A stretch of DNA of 64,000 nucleotides, from the NCBI RefSeq assembly GCF_026212465.1, contig NC_080051.1, positions 1,575,001 to 1,639,000 on the forward strand, in the 5' to 3' direction. Origin of the DNA: Amaranthus tricolor (Eukaryota > Streptophyta > Magnoliopsida > Caryophyllales > Amaranthaceae). Position numbers and translations under genes: made by a program. Below, piece after piece: positions 21,330 to 37,010 of this stretch (within the stretch, counting starts at the first letter, position 1; each line of letters starts with the position of its first letter). The notes beneath the pieces were generated by a model. The model saw nothing but the letters and a program-made list of their open reading frames with translations, did no database searches and had not been told where the DNA came from.

Positions 21330-24300
21330 TGATCAATAAAGAATGAACGATGAAGAATGAACAAGGATCAATGATCAATGACGAATGAACGATGAAGAAT
21401 GAACAAAGATGAATGATCAATGAAGAATGAATGATGAAGAATGAACAAGGAAGAATGAACGATGAAGAATGAACAAGCATCAATGATTAATGAAGATAGA
21501 ACGATGAAGAACGAAGAAGGATCAATGATCAATGACGAATGAACGATGAAGAATGAACAAGGATCAATGATCAATGAAGAATGAACGATGAAGAATGAAC
21601 AAGGATAAATGATCAATGATCAATGAACAAAGAACGATGAAGAATGAACAAGGATTAATGGTCAATGACGAATGAACGATGAAGAATGAACAAGGATCAA
21701 TGATCAATGAAGAATGAACGATGAAGAATGAACAAGGATCAATGATCAATGAAGAATGAACGATGAAGAATGAACAAGGATCAATGATCAATGAAGAATG
21801 ACCGATGAAGAAAGAACAAGGATCAATGATCAATGAAGAATGAACGATGAAGAATGAACAAGGATCAATGATCAATGAAGAATGAACGATGAAGAATGAA
21901 CAAGGATCAATGATCCATGAAGAATGAACGATGAAGAATGAACAAGGATCAATGGTCAATGACGAATGAACGATGAAGAATGAACAAGGATCAATGATCA
22001 AAGAAGAATGAACAATGAAGAATGTACAAGGATCAATGATCAATGAAGAATGAAAGATGAAGAATGAACAAGGATCAATGGTCAATGACGAATGAACGAT
22101 GAAGAATGAACAAGGATCTATGATCAATGAAGAATGAACGATTAAGAATGAACAAGGATCAATGATCAATGAAGAATGAACGATGAAGAATGAACAAGGA
22201 TCAATGATCAATGAAGAATGAACAAGGATCAATGATTAATAAAGAATGAACGATGAAGAATGAACAAGGATCAATGATCAATGACGAATGAACGATGAAG
22301 AATGAACAAAGATGAATGATCAATGAAGAATGAATGATGAAGAATGAACAAGGAAGAATGAACGATGAAGAATGAACAAGCATCAATGATCAATGAAGAT
22401 AGAACGATGAAGAACGAAGAAGGATCAATGATCAATGACGAATGAACGATGAAGAATGAACAAGGATCAATGATCAATGAAGAATGAACGATGAAGAATG
22501 AACAAGGATAAATGATCAATGATCAATGAAGAAAGAACGATGAAGAATGAACAAGTATTAATGGTCAATGACGAATGAACGATGAAGAATGAACAAGGAT
22601 CAATGATCAATGAAGAATGAACGATGAAGAATGAACAAGGATCAATGATCAATGAAGAATGAACGATGAAGAATGAACAAGGATCAATGATCAATGAAGA
22701 ATGACCGATGAAGAAAGAACAAGGATCAATGATCAATGAAGAATGAACGATGAAGAATGAACAAGGATCAATGATCAATGAAGAATGAACGATGAAGAAT
22801 GAACAAGGATCAATGATCAATGACGAATGAACGATGAAGAATGAACAAAGATGAATGATCAATGAAGAATGAATGATGAAGAATGAACAAGGAAGAATGA
22901 ACGATGAAGAATGAACAAGCATCAATGATCAATGAAGATAGAACGATGAAGAACGAAGAAGGATCAATGATCAATGACGAATGAACGATGAAGAATGAAC
23001 AAGGATCAATGATCAATGAAGAATGAACGATGAAGAATGAACAAGGATAAATGATCAATGATCAATGAAGAAAGAACGATGAAGAATGAACAAGGATTAA
23101 TGGTCAATGACGAATGAACGATGAAGAATGAACAAGGATCAATGATCAATGAAGAATGAACGATGAAGAATGAACAAGGATCAATGATCAATGAAGAATG
23201 AACGATGACGAATGAACAAGGATCAATGATCAATGAAGAATGACCGATGAAGAAAGAACAAGGATCAATGATCAATGAAGAATGAACGATGAAGAATGAA
23301 CAAGGATCAATGATCAATGAAGAATGAACGATGAAGAATGAACAAAGATCAATGATCAAAGAAGAATGAACGATGAAAAATGAACAAGGATCAATGATCA
23401 ATGAAGAATGAACGATAAAGAATGAACAAGGATTGATGGTCAATCACGAATGAACGATGAAGAATGAACAAGGATCAATGATCAATGAAGAATGAACGAT
23501 GAAAAATGAACAAGGATCAATGATCAATGAAGAATGAACGATGAAGAATGAACAAGGATCAATGGTCAATGACGAATGAACGATGAAGAATGAACAAGGA
23601 TCATTGATCAATGAAGAATGAACGATTAAGAATGAACAAGGATCAATGATCAATGAAGAATGAACGATGAAAAATGAACAAGGATCAATGATCAATGAAG
23701 AATGAACAAGGATCAATGATCAATAAAGAATGAACGATGAAGAATGAACAAGGATCAATGATCATCAATGACGAATGAATGATGAAGAATGAACAAAGAT
23801 CAATGATCAATGAAGAATGAACGATGAAGAATGAATAAGGATCAATGATCAATGAAGAATGAACGATGAAGAATGAACAAGCATCAATGATCAATGAAGA
23901 TAGAACGATGAAGAATGAACAAGGATCAATGATCAATGACGAATGAACGATGAAGAAAGAACAAGGATCAATGATCAATGAAGAATGAACAAGGATCAAT
24001 GATCAATGACGAATGAACGATGAAGAATGAACAAAGATGAATGATCAATGAAGAATGAATGATGAAGAATGAACAAGGAAGAATGAACGATGAAGAATGA
24101 ACAAGCATCAATGATCAATGAAGATAGAACGATGAAGAACGAAGAAGGATCAATGATCAATGACGAATGAACGATGAAGAATGAACAAGGATCAATGATC
24201 AATGAAGAATGAACGATGAAGAATGAACAAGGATAAATGATCAATGATCAATGAAGAAAGAACGATGAAGAATGAACAAGTATTAATGGTCAATGACGAA

Positions 24301-27300
24301 TGAACGATGAAGAATGAACAAGGATCAATGATCAATGAAGAATGAACGATGAAGAATGAACAAGGATCAATGATCAATGAAGAATGAACGATGAAGAATG
24401 AACAAGGATCAATGATCAATGAAGAATGACCGATGAAGAAAGAACAAGGATCAATGATCAATGAAGAATGAACGATGAAGAATGAACAAGGATCAATGAT
24501 CAATGAAGAATGAACGATGAAGAATGAACAAGGATCAATGATCAATGAAGAATGAACAAGGATCAATGATCAATAAAGAATGAACGATGAAGAATGAACA
24601 AGGATCAATGATCAATGACGAATGAACGATGAAGAATGAACAAAGATGAATGATCAATGAAGAATGAATGATGAAGAATGAACAAGGAAGAATGAACGAT
24701 GAAGAATGAACAAGCATCAATGATCAATGAAGATAGAACGATGAAGAACGAAGAAGGATCAATGATCAATGACGAATGAACGATGAAGAATGAACAAGGA
24801 TCAATGATCAATGAAGAATGAACGATGAAGAATGAACAAGGATAAATGATCAATGATCAATGAAGAAAGAACGATGAAGAATGAACAAGGATTAATGGTC
24901 AATGACGAATGAACGATGAAGAATGAACAAGGATCAATGATCAATGAAGAATGAACGATGAAGAATGAACAAGGATCAATGATCAATAAAGAATGAACGA
25001 TGACGAATGAACAAGGATCAATGATCAATGAAGAATGACCGATGAAGAAAGAACAAGGATCAATGATCAATGAAGAATGAACGATGAAGAATGAACAAGG
25101 ATCAATGATCAATGAAGAATGAACGATGAAGAATGAACAAAGATCCATGATCAAAGAAGAATGAACGATGAAAAATGAACAAGGATCAATGATCAATGAA
25201 GAATGAACGATAAAGAATGAACAAGGATTGATGGTCAATCACGAATGAACGATGAAGAATGAACAAGGATCAATGATCAATGAAGAATGAACGATGAAGA
25301 ATGAACAAGGATCAATGATCAATGAAGAATGAACGATGAAGAATGAACAAGGATCAATGGTCAATGACGAATGAACGATGAAGAATGAACAAGGATCATT
25401 GATCAATGAAGAATGAACGATTAAGAATGAACAAGGATCAATGATCAATGAAGAATGAACGATGAAAAATGAACAAGGATCAATGATCAATGAAGAATGA
25501 ACAAGGATCAATGATCAATAAAGAATGAACGATGAAGAATGAACAAGGATCAATGATCATCAATGACGAATGAATGATGAAGAATGAACAAAGATCAATG
25601 ATCAATGAAGAATGAACGATGAAGAATGAATAAGGATCAATGATCAATGAAGAATGAACGATGAAGAATGAACAAGCATCAATGATCAATGACGATAGAA
25701 CGATGAAGAATGAACAAGGATCAATGATCAATGACGAATGAACGATGAAGAAAGAACAAGGATCAATGATCAATGAAGAATGAACGATGAAGAATGAACA
25801 AGGATTAATGGTCAATGACGAATGAACGATGAAGAATGAACAAGGATCAATGATCAATGACGAATGAACGATGAAGAATGAACAAGGATCAATGATCAAT
25901 GAAGAATGAACGATGAAGAATGAACAAGGATCAATGATCAATGAAGAATGAACAAGGATCAATGATCAATGAAGAATGAACGATGAAGAATGAACAAGGA
26001 TCAATGATCAATGAAGAATGAACGATGACGAATGAACAAGGATCAATGATCAATGAAGAATGACCGATGAAGAAAGAACAAGGATCAATGATCAATGAAG
26101 AATGAACGATGAAGAATGAACAAGGATCAATGATCAATGAAGAATGAACGATGAAGAATGAACAAAGATCAATGATCAAAGAAGAATGAACGATGAAAAA
26201 TGAACAAGGATCAATGATCAATGAAGAATGAACGATAAAGAATGAACAAGGATTGATGGTCAATCACGAATGAACGATGAAGAATGAACAAGGATCAATG
26301 ATCAATGAAGAATGAACGATGAAGAATGAACAAGGATCAATGATCAATGAAGAATGAACGATGAAGAATGAACAAGGATCAATGGTCAATGACGAATGAA
26401 CGATGAAGAATGAACAAGGATCATTGATCAATGAAGAATGAACGATGAAGAAAGAACAAGGATCAATGATCAATGAAGAATGAACGATGAAAAATGAACA
26501 AGGATCAATGATCAATGAAGAATGAACAAGGATCAATGATTAATAAAGAATGAACGATGAAGAATGAACAAGGATCAATGATCATCAATGACGAATGAAT
26601 GATGAAGAATGAACAAAGATCAATGATCAATGAAGAATGAACGATGAAGAATGAATAAGGATCAATGATCAATGAAGAATGAACGATGAAGAATGAACAA
26701 GCATCAATGATCAATGAAGATAGAACGATGAAGAATGAACAAGGATCAATGATCAATGACGAATGAACGATGAAGAAAGAACAAGGATCAATGATCAATG
26801 AAGAATGAACGATGAAGAATGAACAAGGATTAATGGTCAATGACGAATGAACGATGAAGAATGAACAAGGATCAATGATCAATGACGAATGAACGATGAA
26901 GAATGAACAAGGATCAATGATCAATGAAGAATGAACGATGAAGAATGAACAAGCATCAATGATCAATGAAGATAGAATGATGAAGATTGAACAAGGATCA
27001 ATGATCAATGACGAATGAACGATGAAGAATGAACAAGGATCAATGGTCAATGACGAATGAACGATGAAGAATGAACAAAGATCAATGATCAAAGAAGAAT
27101 GAACGATGAAAAATGAACAAGGATCAATGATCAATGAAGAATGAACGATAAAGAATGAACAAGGATTGATGGTCAATCACAAATGAACGATGAAGAATGA
27201 ACAAGGATCAATGATCAATGAAGAATGAACGATGAAGAATGAACAAGGATCAATGATCAATGAAGAATGAACGATGAAGAATGAACAAGGATCAATGGTC

Positions 27301-27900
27301 AATGACGAATGAACGATGAAGAATGAACAAGGATCATTGATCAATGAAGAATGAACGATTAAGAATGAACAAGGATCAATGATCAATGAAGAATGAACGA
27401 TGAAAAATGAACAAGGATCAATGATCAATGAAGAATGAACAAGGATCAATGATCAATAAAGAATGAACGATGAAGAATGAACAAGGATCAATGATCATCA
27501 ATGACGAATGAATGATGAAGAATGAACAAAGATCAATGATCAATGAAGAATGAACGATGAAGAATGAATAAGGATCAATGATCAATGAAGAATGAACGAT
27601 GAAGAATGAACAAGCATCAATGATCAATGAAGATAGAACGATGAAGAATGAACAAGGATCAATGATCAATGACGAATGAACGATGAAGAAAGAACAAGGA
27701 TCAATGATCAATGAAGAATGAACGATGAAGAATGAACAAGGATTAATGGTCAATGACGAATGAACGATGAAGAATGAACAAGGATCAATGATCAATGACG
27801 AATGAACGATGAAGAATGAACAAGGATCAATGATCAATGAAGAATGAACGATGAAGAATGAACAAGGATCAATGATCAATGAAGAATGAACAAGGATCAA

Positions 27901-29640
27901 TGATCAATGAAGAATGAACGATGAAGAATGAACAAGGATCAATGATCAATGAAGAATGAACGATGACGAATGAACAAGGATCAATGATCAATGAAGAATG
28001 ACCGATGAAGAAAGAACAAGGATCAATGATCAATGAAGAATGAACGATGAAGAATGAACAAGGATCAATGATCAATGAAGAATGAACGATGAAGAATGAA
28101 CAAGGATCAATGATCCATGAAGAATGAACGATGAAGAATGAACAAGGATCAATGATCAATGAAGAATGAACAAGGATCAATGATCAATAAAGAATGAACG
28201 ATGAAGAATGAACAAGGATCAATGATCAATGACGAATGAACGATGAAGAATGAACAAAGATGAATGATCAATGAAGAATGAATGATGAAGAATGAACAAG
28301 GAAGAATGAACGATGAAGAATGAACAAGCATCAATGATCAATGAAGATAGAACGATGAAGAACGAAGAAGGATCAATGATCAATGACGAATGAACGATGA
28401 AGAATGAACAAGGATCAATGATCATAGAAGAATGAACGATGAAGAATGAACAAGGATAAATGATCAATGATCAATGAAGAAAGAACGATGAAGAATGAAC
28501 AAGGATTAATGGTCAATGACGAATGAACGATGAAGAATGAACAAGGATCAATGATCAATGAAGAATGAACGATGAAGAATGAACAAGGATCAATGATCAA
28601 TGAAGAATGAACGATGAAGAATGAACAAGGATCAATGATCAATGAAGAATGACCGATGAAGAAAGAACAAGGATCAATGATCAATGAAGAATGAACGATG
28701 AAGAATGAACAAGGATCAATGATCAATGAAGAATGAACGATGAAGAATGAACAAGGATCAATGATCCATGAAGAATGAACGATGAAGAATGAACAAGGAT
28801 CAATGGTCAATGACGAATGAACGATGAAGAATGAACAAGGATCAATGATCAATGACGAATGAACGATTAAGAATGAACAAGGATCAATGATCAATGAAGA
28901 ATGAACGATGAAGAATGAACAAGGATCAATGATCAATGAAGAATGAACAAGGATCAATGATCAATAAAGAATGAACGATGAAGAATGAACAAGGATCAAT
29001 GATCAATGACGAATGAACGATGAAGAATGAACAAAGATGAATGATCAATGAAGAATGAATGATGAAGAATGAACAAGGAAGAATGAACGATGAAGAATGA
29101 ACAAGCATCAATGATCAATGAAGATAGAACGATGAAGAATGAAGAAGGATCAATGATCAATGACGAATGAACGATGAAGAATGAACAAGGATCAATGATC
29201 AATGAAGAATGAACGATGAAGAATGAACAAGGATAAATGATCAATGATCAATGAAGAAAGAACGATGAAGAATGAACAAGGATTAATGGACAATGACGAA
29301 TGAACGATGAAGAATGAACAAGGATCAATGATCAATGAAGAATGAACGATGAAGAATGAATTAGGATCAATGATCAATGAAGAATGAACGATGAAGAATG
29401 AACAAGGATCAATGATCAATGAAGAATGACCGATGAAGAAAGAACAATGATCAATGATCAATGAAGAATGAACGATGAAGAATGAACAAGGATCAATGAT
29501 CAATGAAGAATGAACGATGAAGAATGAACAAGGATCAATGATCCATGAAGAATGAACGATGAAGAATGAACAAGGATCAATGGTCAATGACGAATGAACG
29601 ATGAAGAATGAACAAGGATCAATGATCAAAGAAGAATGAA
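27901..29640. repeat. 9110-bp-lag duplication, copy 1
   Basis: Matches 37011-38750. Shared rare variants include GATGACGAATG (27963/37073), TGAATTAGGATC (about 29357/38467) and AGAACAATGATC (about 29442/38552). Similarity fades after about 29640, where copy 1 has GTACAAGG and copy 2 has GAACGAGG. Confidence 0.85.
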
Positions 29641-31532
29641 CAATGAAGAATGTACAAGGATCAATGATCAATGAAGAATGAAAGATGAAGAATGAACAAG
29701 GATCAATGGTCAATGACGAATGAACGATGAAGAATGAACAAGGATCTATGATCAATGAAGAATGAACGATTAAGAATGAACAAGGATCAACGATCAATGA
29801 AGAATGAACGATGAAGAATGAACAAGGATCAATGATCAATGAAGAATGAACAAGGATCAATGATTAATAAAGAATGAACGATGAAGAATGAACAAGGATC
29901 AATGATCAATGACGAATGAACGATGAAGAATGAACAAAGATGAATGATCAATGAAGAATGAATGATGAAGAATGAACAAGGAAGAATGAACGATTAAGAA
30001 TGAACAAGCATCAATGATCAATGAAGATAGAACGATGAAGAACGAAGAAGGATCAATGATCAATGACGAATGAACGATGAAGAATGAACAAGGATCAATG
30101 ATCAATGAAGAATGAACGATGAAGAATGAACAAGGATAAATGATCAATGATCAATGAAGAAAGAACGATGAAGAATGAACAGGTATTAATGGTCAATGAC
30201 GAATGAACGATGAAGAATGAACAAGGATCAATGGTCAATGACGAATGAACGATGAAGAATGAACAAGGATCAATGATCAATGAAGAATGAACGATTAAGA
30301 ATTAACAAGGATCAATGATCAATGAAGAATGAACGATAAAGAATGAACAAGGATCAATGATCAATGAAGAATGAACAAGGATCAATGATTAATAAAGAAC
30401 GAACGATGAAGAATGAACAAGGATCAATGATCAATGACGAATGAACGATGAAGAATGAACAAAGATCAATGATCAATGAAGAATGAACGATGAAGAATTA
30501 ACAAGGATCAATGATTAATGAAAAATGAACGATGAAGAATGAACAAGCATCAATGATCAATGAAGATAGAATGATGAAGATTGAACAAGGATCAATGATC
30601 AATGACGAATGAACGATGAAGAATGAACAAGGATCAATGGTCAATGACGAATGAACGATGAAGAATGAACAAAGATCAATGATCAAAGAAGAATGAACGA
30701 TGAAAAATGAACAAGGATCAATGATCAATGAAGAATGAACGATAAAGAATGAACAAGGATTGATGGTCAATCACGAATGAACGATGAAGAATGAACAAGG
30801 ATCAATGATCAATGAAGAATGAACGATGAAGAATGAACAAGGATCAATGATCAATGAAGAATGAACGATGAAGAATGAACAAGGATCAATGGTCAATGAC
30901 GAATGAACGATGAAGAATGAACAAGGATCATTGATCAATGAAGAATGAACGATTAAGAATGAACAAGGATCAATGATCAATGAAGAATGAACGATGAAAA
31001 ATGAACAAGGATCAATGATCAATGAAGAATGAACAAGGATCAATGATCAATAAAGAATGAACGATGAAGAATGAACAAGGATCAATGATCATCAATGACG
31101 AATGAATGATGAAGAATGAACAAAGATCAATGATCAATGAAGAATGAACGATGAAGAATGAATAAGGATCAATGATCAATGAAGAATGAACGATGAAGAA
31201 TGAACAAGCATCAATGATCAATGAAGATAGAACGATGAAGAATGAACAAGGATCAATGATCAATGACGAATGAACGATGAAGAAAGAACAAGGATCAATG
31301 ATCAATGAAGAATGAACGATGAAGAATGAACAAGGATTAATGGTCAATGACGAATGAACGATGAAGAATGAACAAGGATCAATGATCAATGACGAATGAA
31401 CGATGAAGAATGAACAAGGATCAATGATCAATGAAGAATGAACGATGAAGAATGAACAAGGATCAATGATCAATGAAGAATGAACAAGGATCAATGATCA
31501 ATAAAGAATGAACGATGAAGAATGAACAAGGA

Positions 31533-34500
31533 TCAATGATCAATGACGAATGAACGATGAAGAATGAACAAAGATGAATGATCAATGAAGAATGAATGAT
31601 GAAGAATGAACAAGGAAGAATGAACGATGAAGAATGAACAAGCATCAATGATTAATGAAGATAGAACGATGAAGAACGAAGAAGGATCAATGATCAATGA
31701 CGAATGAACGATGAAGAATGAACAAGGATCAATGATCAATGAAGAATGAACGATGAAGAATGAACAAGGATAAATGATCAATGATCAATGAAGAAAGAAC
31801 GATGAAGAATGAACAAGGATTAATGGTCAATGACGAATGAACGATGAAGAATGAACAAGGATCAATGATCAATGAAGAATGAACGATGAAGAATGAACAA
31901 GGATCAATGATCAATGAAGAATGAACGATGAAGAATGAACAAGGATCAATGATCAATGAAGAATGACCGATGAAGAAAGAACAAGGATCAATGATCAATG
32001 AAGAATGAACGATGAAGAATGAACAAGGATCAATGATCAATGAAGAATGAACGATGAAGAATGAACAAGGATCAATGATCCATGAAGAATGAACGATGAA
32101 GAATGAACAAGGATCAATGGTCAATGACGAATGAACGATGAAGAATGAACAAGGATCAATGATCAAAGAAGAATGAACAATGAAGAATGTACAAGGATCA
32201 ATGATCAATGAAGAATGAAAGATGAAGAATGAACAAGGATCAATGGTCAATGACGAATGAACGATGAAGAATGAACAAGGATCTATGATCAATGAAGAAT
32301 GAACGATTAAGAATGAACAAGGATCAATGATCAATGAAGAATGAACGATGAAGAATGAACAAGGATCAATGATCAATGAAGAATGAACAAGGATCAATGA
32401 TTAATAAAGAATGAACGATGAAGAATGAACAAGGATCAATGATCAATGACGAATGAACGATGAAGAATGAACAAAGATGAATGATCAATGAAGAATGAAT
32501 GATGAAGAATGAACAAGGAAGAATGAACGATGAAGAATGAACAAGCATCAATGATCAATGAAGATAGAACGATGAAGAACGAAGAAGGATCAATGATCAA
32601 TGACGAATGAACGATGAAGAATGAACAAGGATCAATGATCAATGAAGAATGAACGATGAAGAATGAACAAGGATAAATGATCAATGATCAATGAAGAAAG
32701 AACGATGAAGAATGAACAAGTATTAATGGTCAATGACGAATGAACGATGAAGAATGAACAAGGATCAATGATCAATGAAGAATGAACGATGAAGAATGAA
32801 CAAGGATCAATGATCAATGAAGAATGAACGATGAAGAATGAACAAGGATCAATGATCAATGAAGAATGACCGATGAAGAAAGAACAAGGATCAATGATCA
32901 ATGAAGAATGAACGATGAAGAATGAACAAGGATCAATGATCAATGAAGAATGAACGATGAAGAATGAACAAGGATCAATGATCAATGAAGAATGAACAAG
33001 GATCAATGATCAATAAAGAATGAACGATGAAGAATGAACAAGGATCAATGATCAATGACGAATGAACGATGAAGAATGAACAAAGATGAATGATCAATGA
33101 AGAATGAATGATGAAGAATGAACAAGGAAGAATGAACGATGAAGAATGAACAAGCATCAATGATTAATGAAGATAGAACGATGAAGAACGAAGAAGGATC
33201 AATGATCAATGACGAATGAACGATGAAGAATGAACAAGGATCAATGATCAATGAAGAATGAACGATGAAGAATGAACAAGGATAAATGATCAATGATCAA
33301 TGAAGAAAGAACGATGAAGAATGAACAAGGATTAATGGTCAATGACGAATGAACGATGAAGAATGAACAAGGATCAATGATCAATGAAGAATGAACGATG
33401 AAGAATGAACAAGGATCAATGATCAATGAAGAATGAACGATGAAGAATGAACAAGGATCAATGATCAATGAAGAATGACCGATGAAGAAAGAACAAGGAT
33501 CAATGATCAATGAAGAATGAACGATGAAGAATGAACAAGGATCAATGATCAATGAAGAATGAACGATGAAGAATGAACAAGGATCAATGATCCATGAAGA
33601 ATGAACGATGAAGAATGAACAAGGATCAATGGTCAATGACGAATGAACGATGAAGAATGAACAAGGATCAATGATCAAAGAAGAATGAACAATGAAGAAT
33701 GTACAAGGATCAATGATCAATGAAGAATGAAAGATGAAGAATGAACAAGGATCAATGGTCAATGACGAATGAACGATGAAGAATGAACAAGGATCTATGA
33801 TCAATGAAGAATGAACGATTAAGAATGAACAAGGATCAATGATCAATGAAGAATGAACGATGAAGAATGAACAAGGATCAATGATCAATGAAGAATGAAC
33901 AAGGATCAATGATTAATAAAGAATGAACGATGAAGAATGAACAAGGATCAATGATCAATGACGAATGAACGATGAAGAATGAACAAAGATGAATGATCAA
34001 TGAAGAATGAATGATGAAGAATGAACAAGGAAGAATGAACGATGAAGAATGAACAAGCATCAATGATCAATGAAGATAGAACGATGAAGAACGAAGAAGG
34101 ATCAATGATTAATGACGAATGAACGATGAAGAATGAACAAGGATCAATGATCAATGAAGAATGAACGATGAAGAATGAACAAGGATAAATGATCAATGAT
34201 CAATGAAGAAAGAGCGATGAAGAATGAACAAGTATTAATGGTCAATGACGAATGAACGATGAAGAATGAACAAGGATCAATGATCAATGAAGAATGAACG
34301 ATGAAGAATGAACAAGGATCAATGATCAATGAAGAATGAACGATGAAGAATGAACAAGGATCAATGATCAATGAAGAATGACCGATGAAGAAAGAACAAG
34401 GATCAATGATCAATGAAGAATGAACGATGAAGAATGAACAAGGATCAATGATCAATGAAGAATGAACGATGAAGAATGAACAAGGATCAATGATCAATGA

Positions 34501-36068
34501 AGAATGAACAAGGATCAATGATCAATAAAGAATGAACGATGAAGAATGAACAAGGATCAATGATCAATGACGAATGAACGATGAAGAATGAACAAAGATG
34601 AATGATCAATGAAGAATGAATGATGAAGAATGAACAAGGAAGAATGAACGATGAAGAATGAACAAGCATCAATGATCAATGAAGATAGAACGATGATGAA
34701 CGAAGAAGGATCAATGATCAATGACGAATGAACGATGAAGAATGAACAAGGATCAATGATCAATGAAGAATGAACGATGAAGAATGAACAAGGATAAATG
34801 ATCAATGATCAATGAAGAAAGAACGATGAAGAATGAACAAGGATTAATGGTCAATGACGAATGAACGATGAAGAATGAACAAGGATCAATGATCAATGAA
34901 GAATGAACGATGAAGAATGAACAAGGATCAATGATCAATGAAGAATGAACGATGACGAATGAACAAGGATCAATGATCAATGAAGAATGACCGATGAAGA
35001 AAGAACAAGGATCAATGATCAATGAAGAATGAACGATGAAGAATGAACAAGGATCAATGATCAATGAAGAATGAACGATGAAGAATGAACAAGGATCAAT
35101 GATCCATGAAGAATGAACGATGAAGAATGAACAAGGATCAATGATCAATGAAGAATGAACAAGGATCAATGATCAATAAAGAATGAACGATGAAGAATGA
35201 ACAAGGATCAATGATCAATGACGAATGAACGATGAAGAATGAACAAAGATGAATGATCAATGAATAATGAATGATGAAGAATGAACAAGGAAGAATGAAC
35301 GATGAAGAATGAACAAGCATCAATGATCAATGAAGATAGAACGATGAAGAACGAAGAAGGATCAATGATCAATGACGAATGAACGATGAAGAATGAACAA
35401 GGATCAATGATCAATGAAGAATGAACGATGAAGAATGAACAAGGATAAATGATCAATGATCAATGAAGAAAGAACGATGAAGAATGAACAAGGATTAATG
35501 GTCAATGACGAATGAACGATGAAGAATGAACAAGGATCAATGATCAATGAAGAATGAACGATGAAGAATGAACAAGGATCAATGATCAATGAAGAATGAA
35601 CGATGAAGAATGAACAAGGATCAATGATCAATGAAGAATGAACGATGAAGAATGAACAAGGATCAATGATCAATGAAGAATGAACGATGAAGAATGAACA
35701 AGGATCAACGATCCATGAAGAATGAACGATGAAGAATGAACAAGGATCAATGGTCAATGACGAATGAACGATGAAGAATGAACAAGGATCAATGATCAAA
35801 GAAGAATGAACAATGAAGAATGTACAAGGATCAATGATCAATGAAGAATGAAAGATGAAGAATGAACAAGGAGCAATGGTCAATGACGAATGAACGATGA
35901 AGAATGAACAAGGATCTATGATCAATGAAGAATGAACGATTAAGAATGAACAAGGATCAATGATCAATGAAGAATGAACGATGAAGAATGAACAAGGATC
36001 AATGATCAATGAAGAATGAACAAGGATCAATGATTAATAAAGAATGAACGATGAAGAATGAACAAGGA
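31533..36068. repeat. 1512-bp super-period, three tandem copies
   Basis: The A-block marker at 31533 recurs at 33045, 34557 and 36069, three exact steps of 1512 bp (36 monomers, 216 heptads). The first two steps split as 903 + 609 and the third as 651 + 861. The total is thus conserved while the internal partition changes. Confidence 0.85.
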
Positions 36069-37010
36069 TCAATGATCAATGACGAATGAACGATGAAGAA
36101 TGAACAAAGATGAATGATCAATGAAGAATGAATGATGAAGAATGAACAAGGAAGAATGAACGATGAAGAATGAACAAGCATCAATGATCAATGAAGATAG
36201 AACGATGAAGAACGAAGAAGGATCAATGATCAATGACGAATGAACGATGAAGAATGAACAAGGATCAATGATCAATGAAGAATGAACGATGAAGAATGAA
36301 CAAGGATAAATGATCAATGATCAATGAAGAAAGAACGATGAAGAATGAACAAGTATTAATGGTCAATGACGAATGAACGATGAAGAATGAACAAGGATCA
36401 ATGATCAATGAAGAATGAACGATGAAGAATGAACAAGGATCAATGATCAATGAAGAATGAACGATGAAGAATGAACAAGGATCAATGATCAATGAAGAAT
36501 GACCGATGAAGAAAGAACAAGGATCAATGATCAATGAAGAATGAACGATGAAGAATGAACAAGGATCAATGATCAATGAAGAATGAACGATGAAGAATGA
36601 ACAAGGATCAATGATCAATGAAGAATGAACAAGGATCAATGATCAATAAAGAATGAACGATGAAGAATGAACAAGGATCAATGATCAATGACGAATGAAC
36701 GATGAAGAATGAACAAAGATGAATGATCAATGAAGAATGAATGATGAAGAATGAACAAGGAAGAATGAACGATGAAGAATGAACAAGCATCAATGATCAA
36801 TGAAGATAGAACGATGAAGAACGAAGAAGGATCAATGATCAATGACGAATGAACGATGAAGAATGAACAAGGATCAATGATCAATGAAGAATGAACGATG
36901 AAGAATGAACAAGGATAAATGATCAATGATCAATGAAGAAAGAACGATGAAGAATGAACAAGGATTAATGGTCAATGACGAATGAACGATGAAGAATGAA
37001 CAAGGATCAA

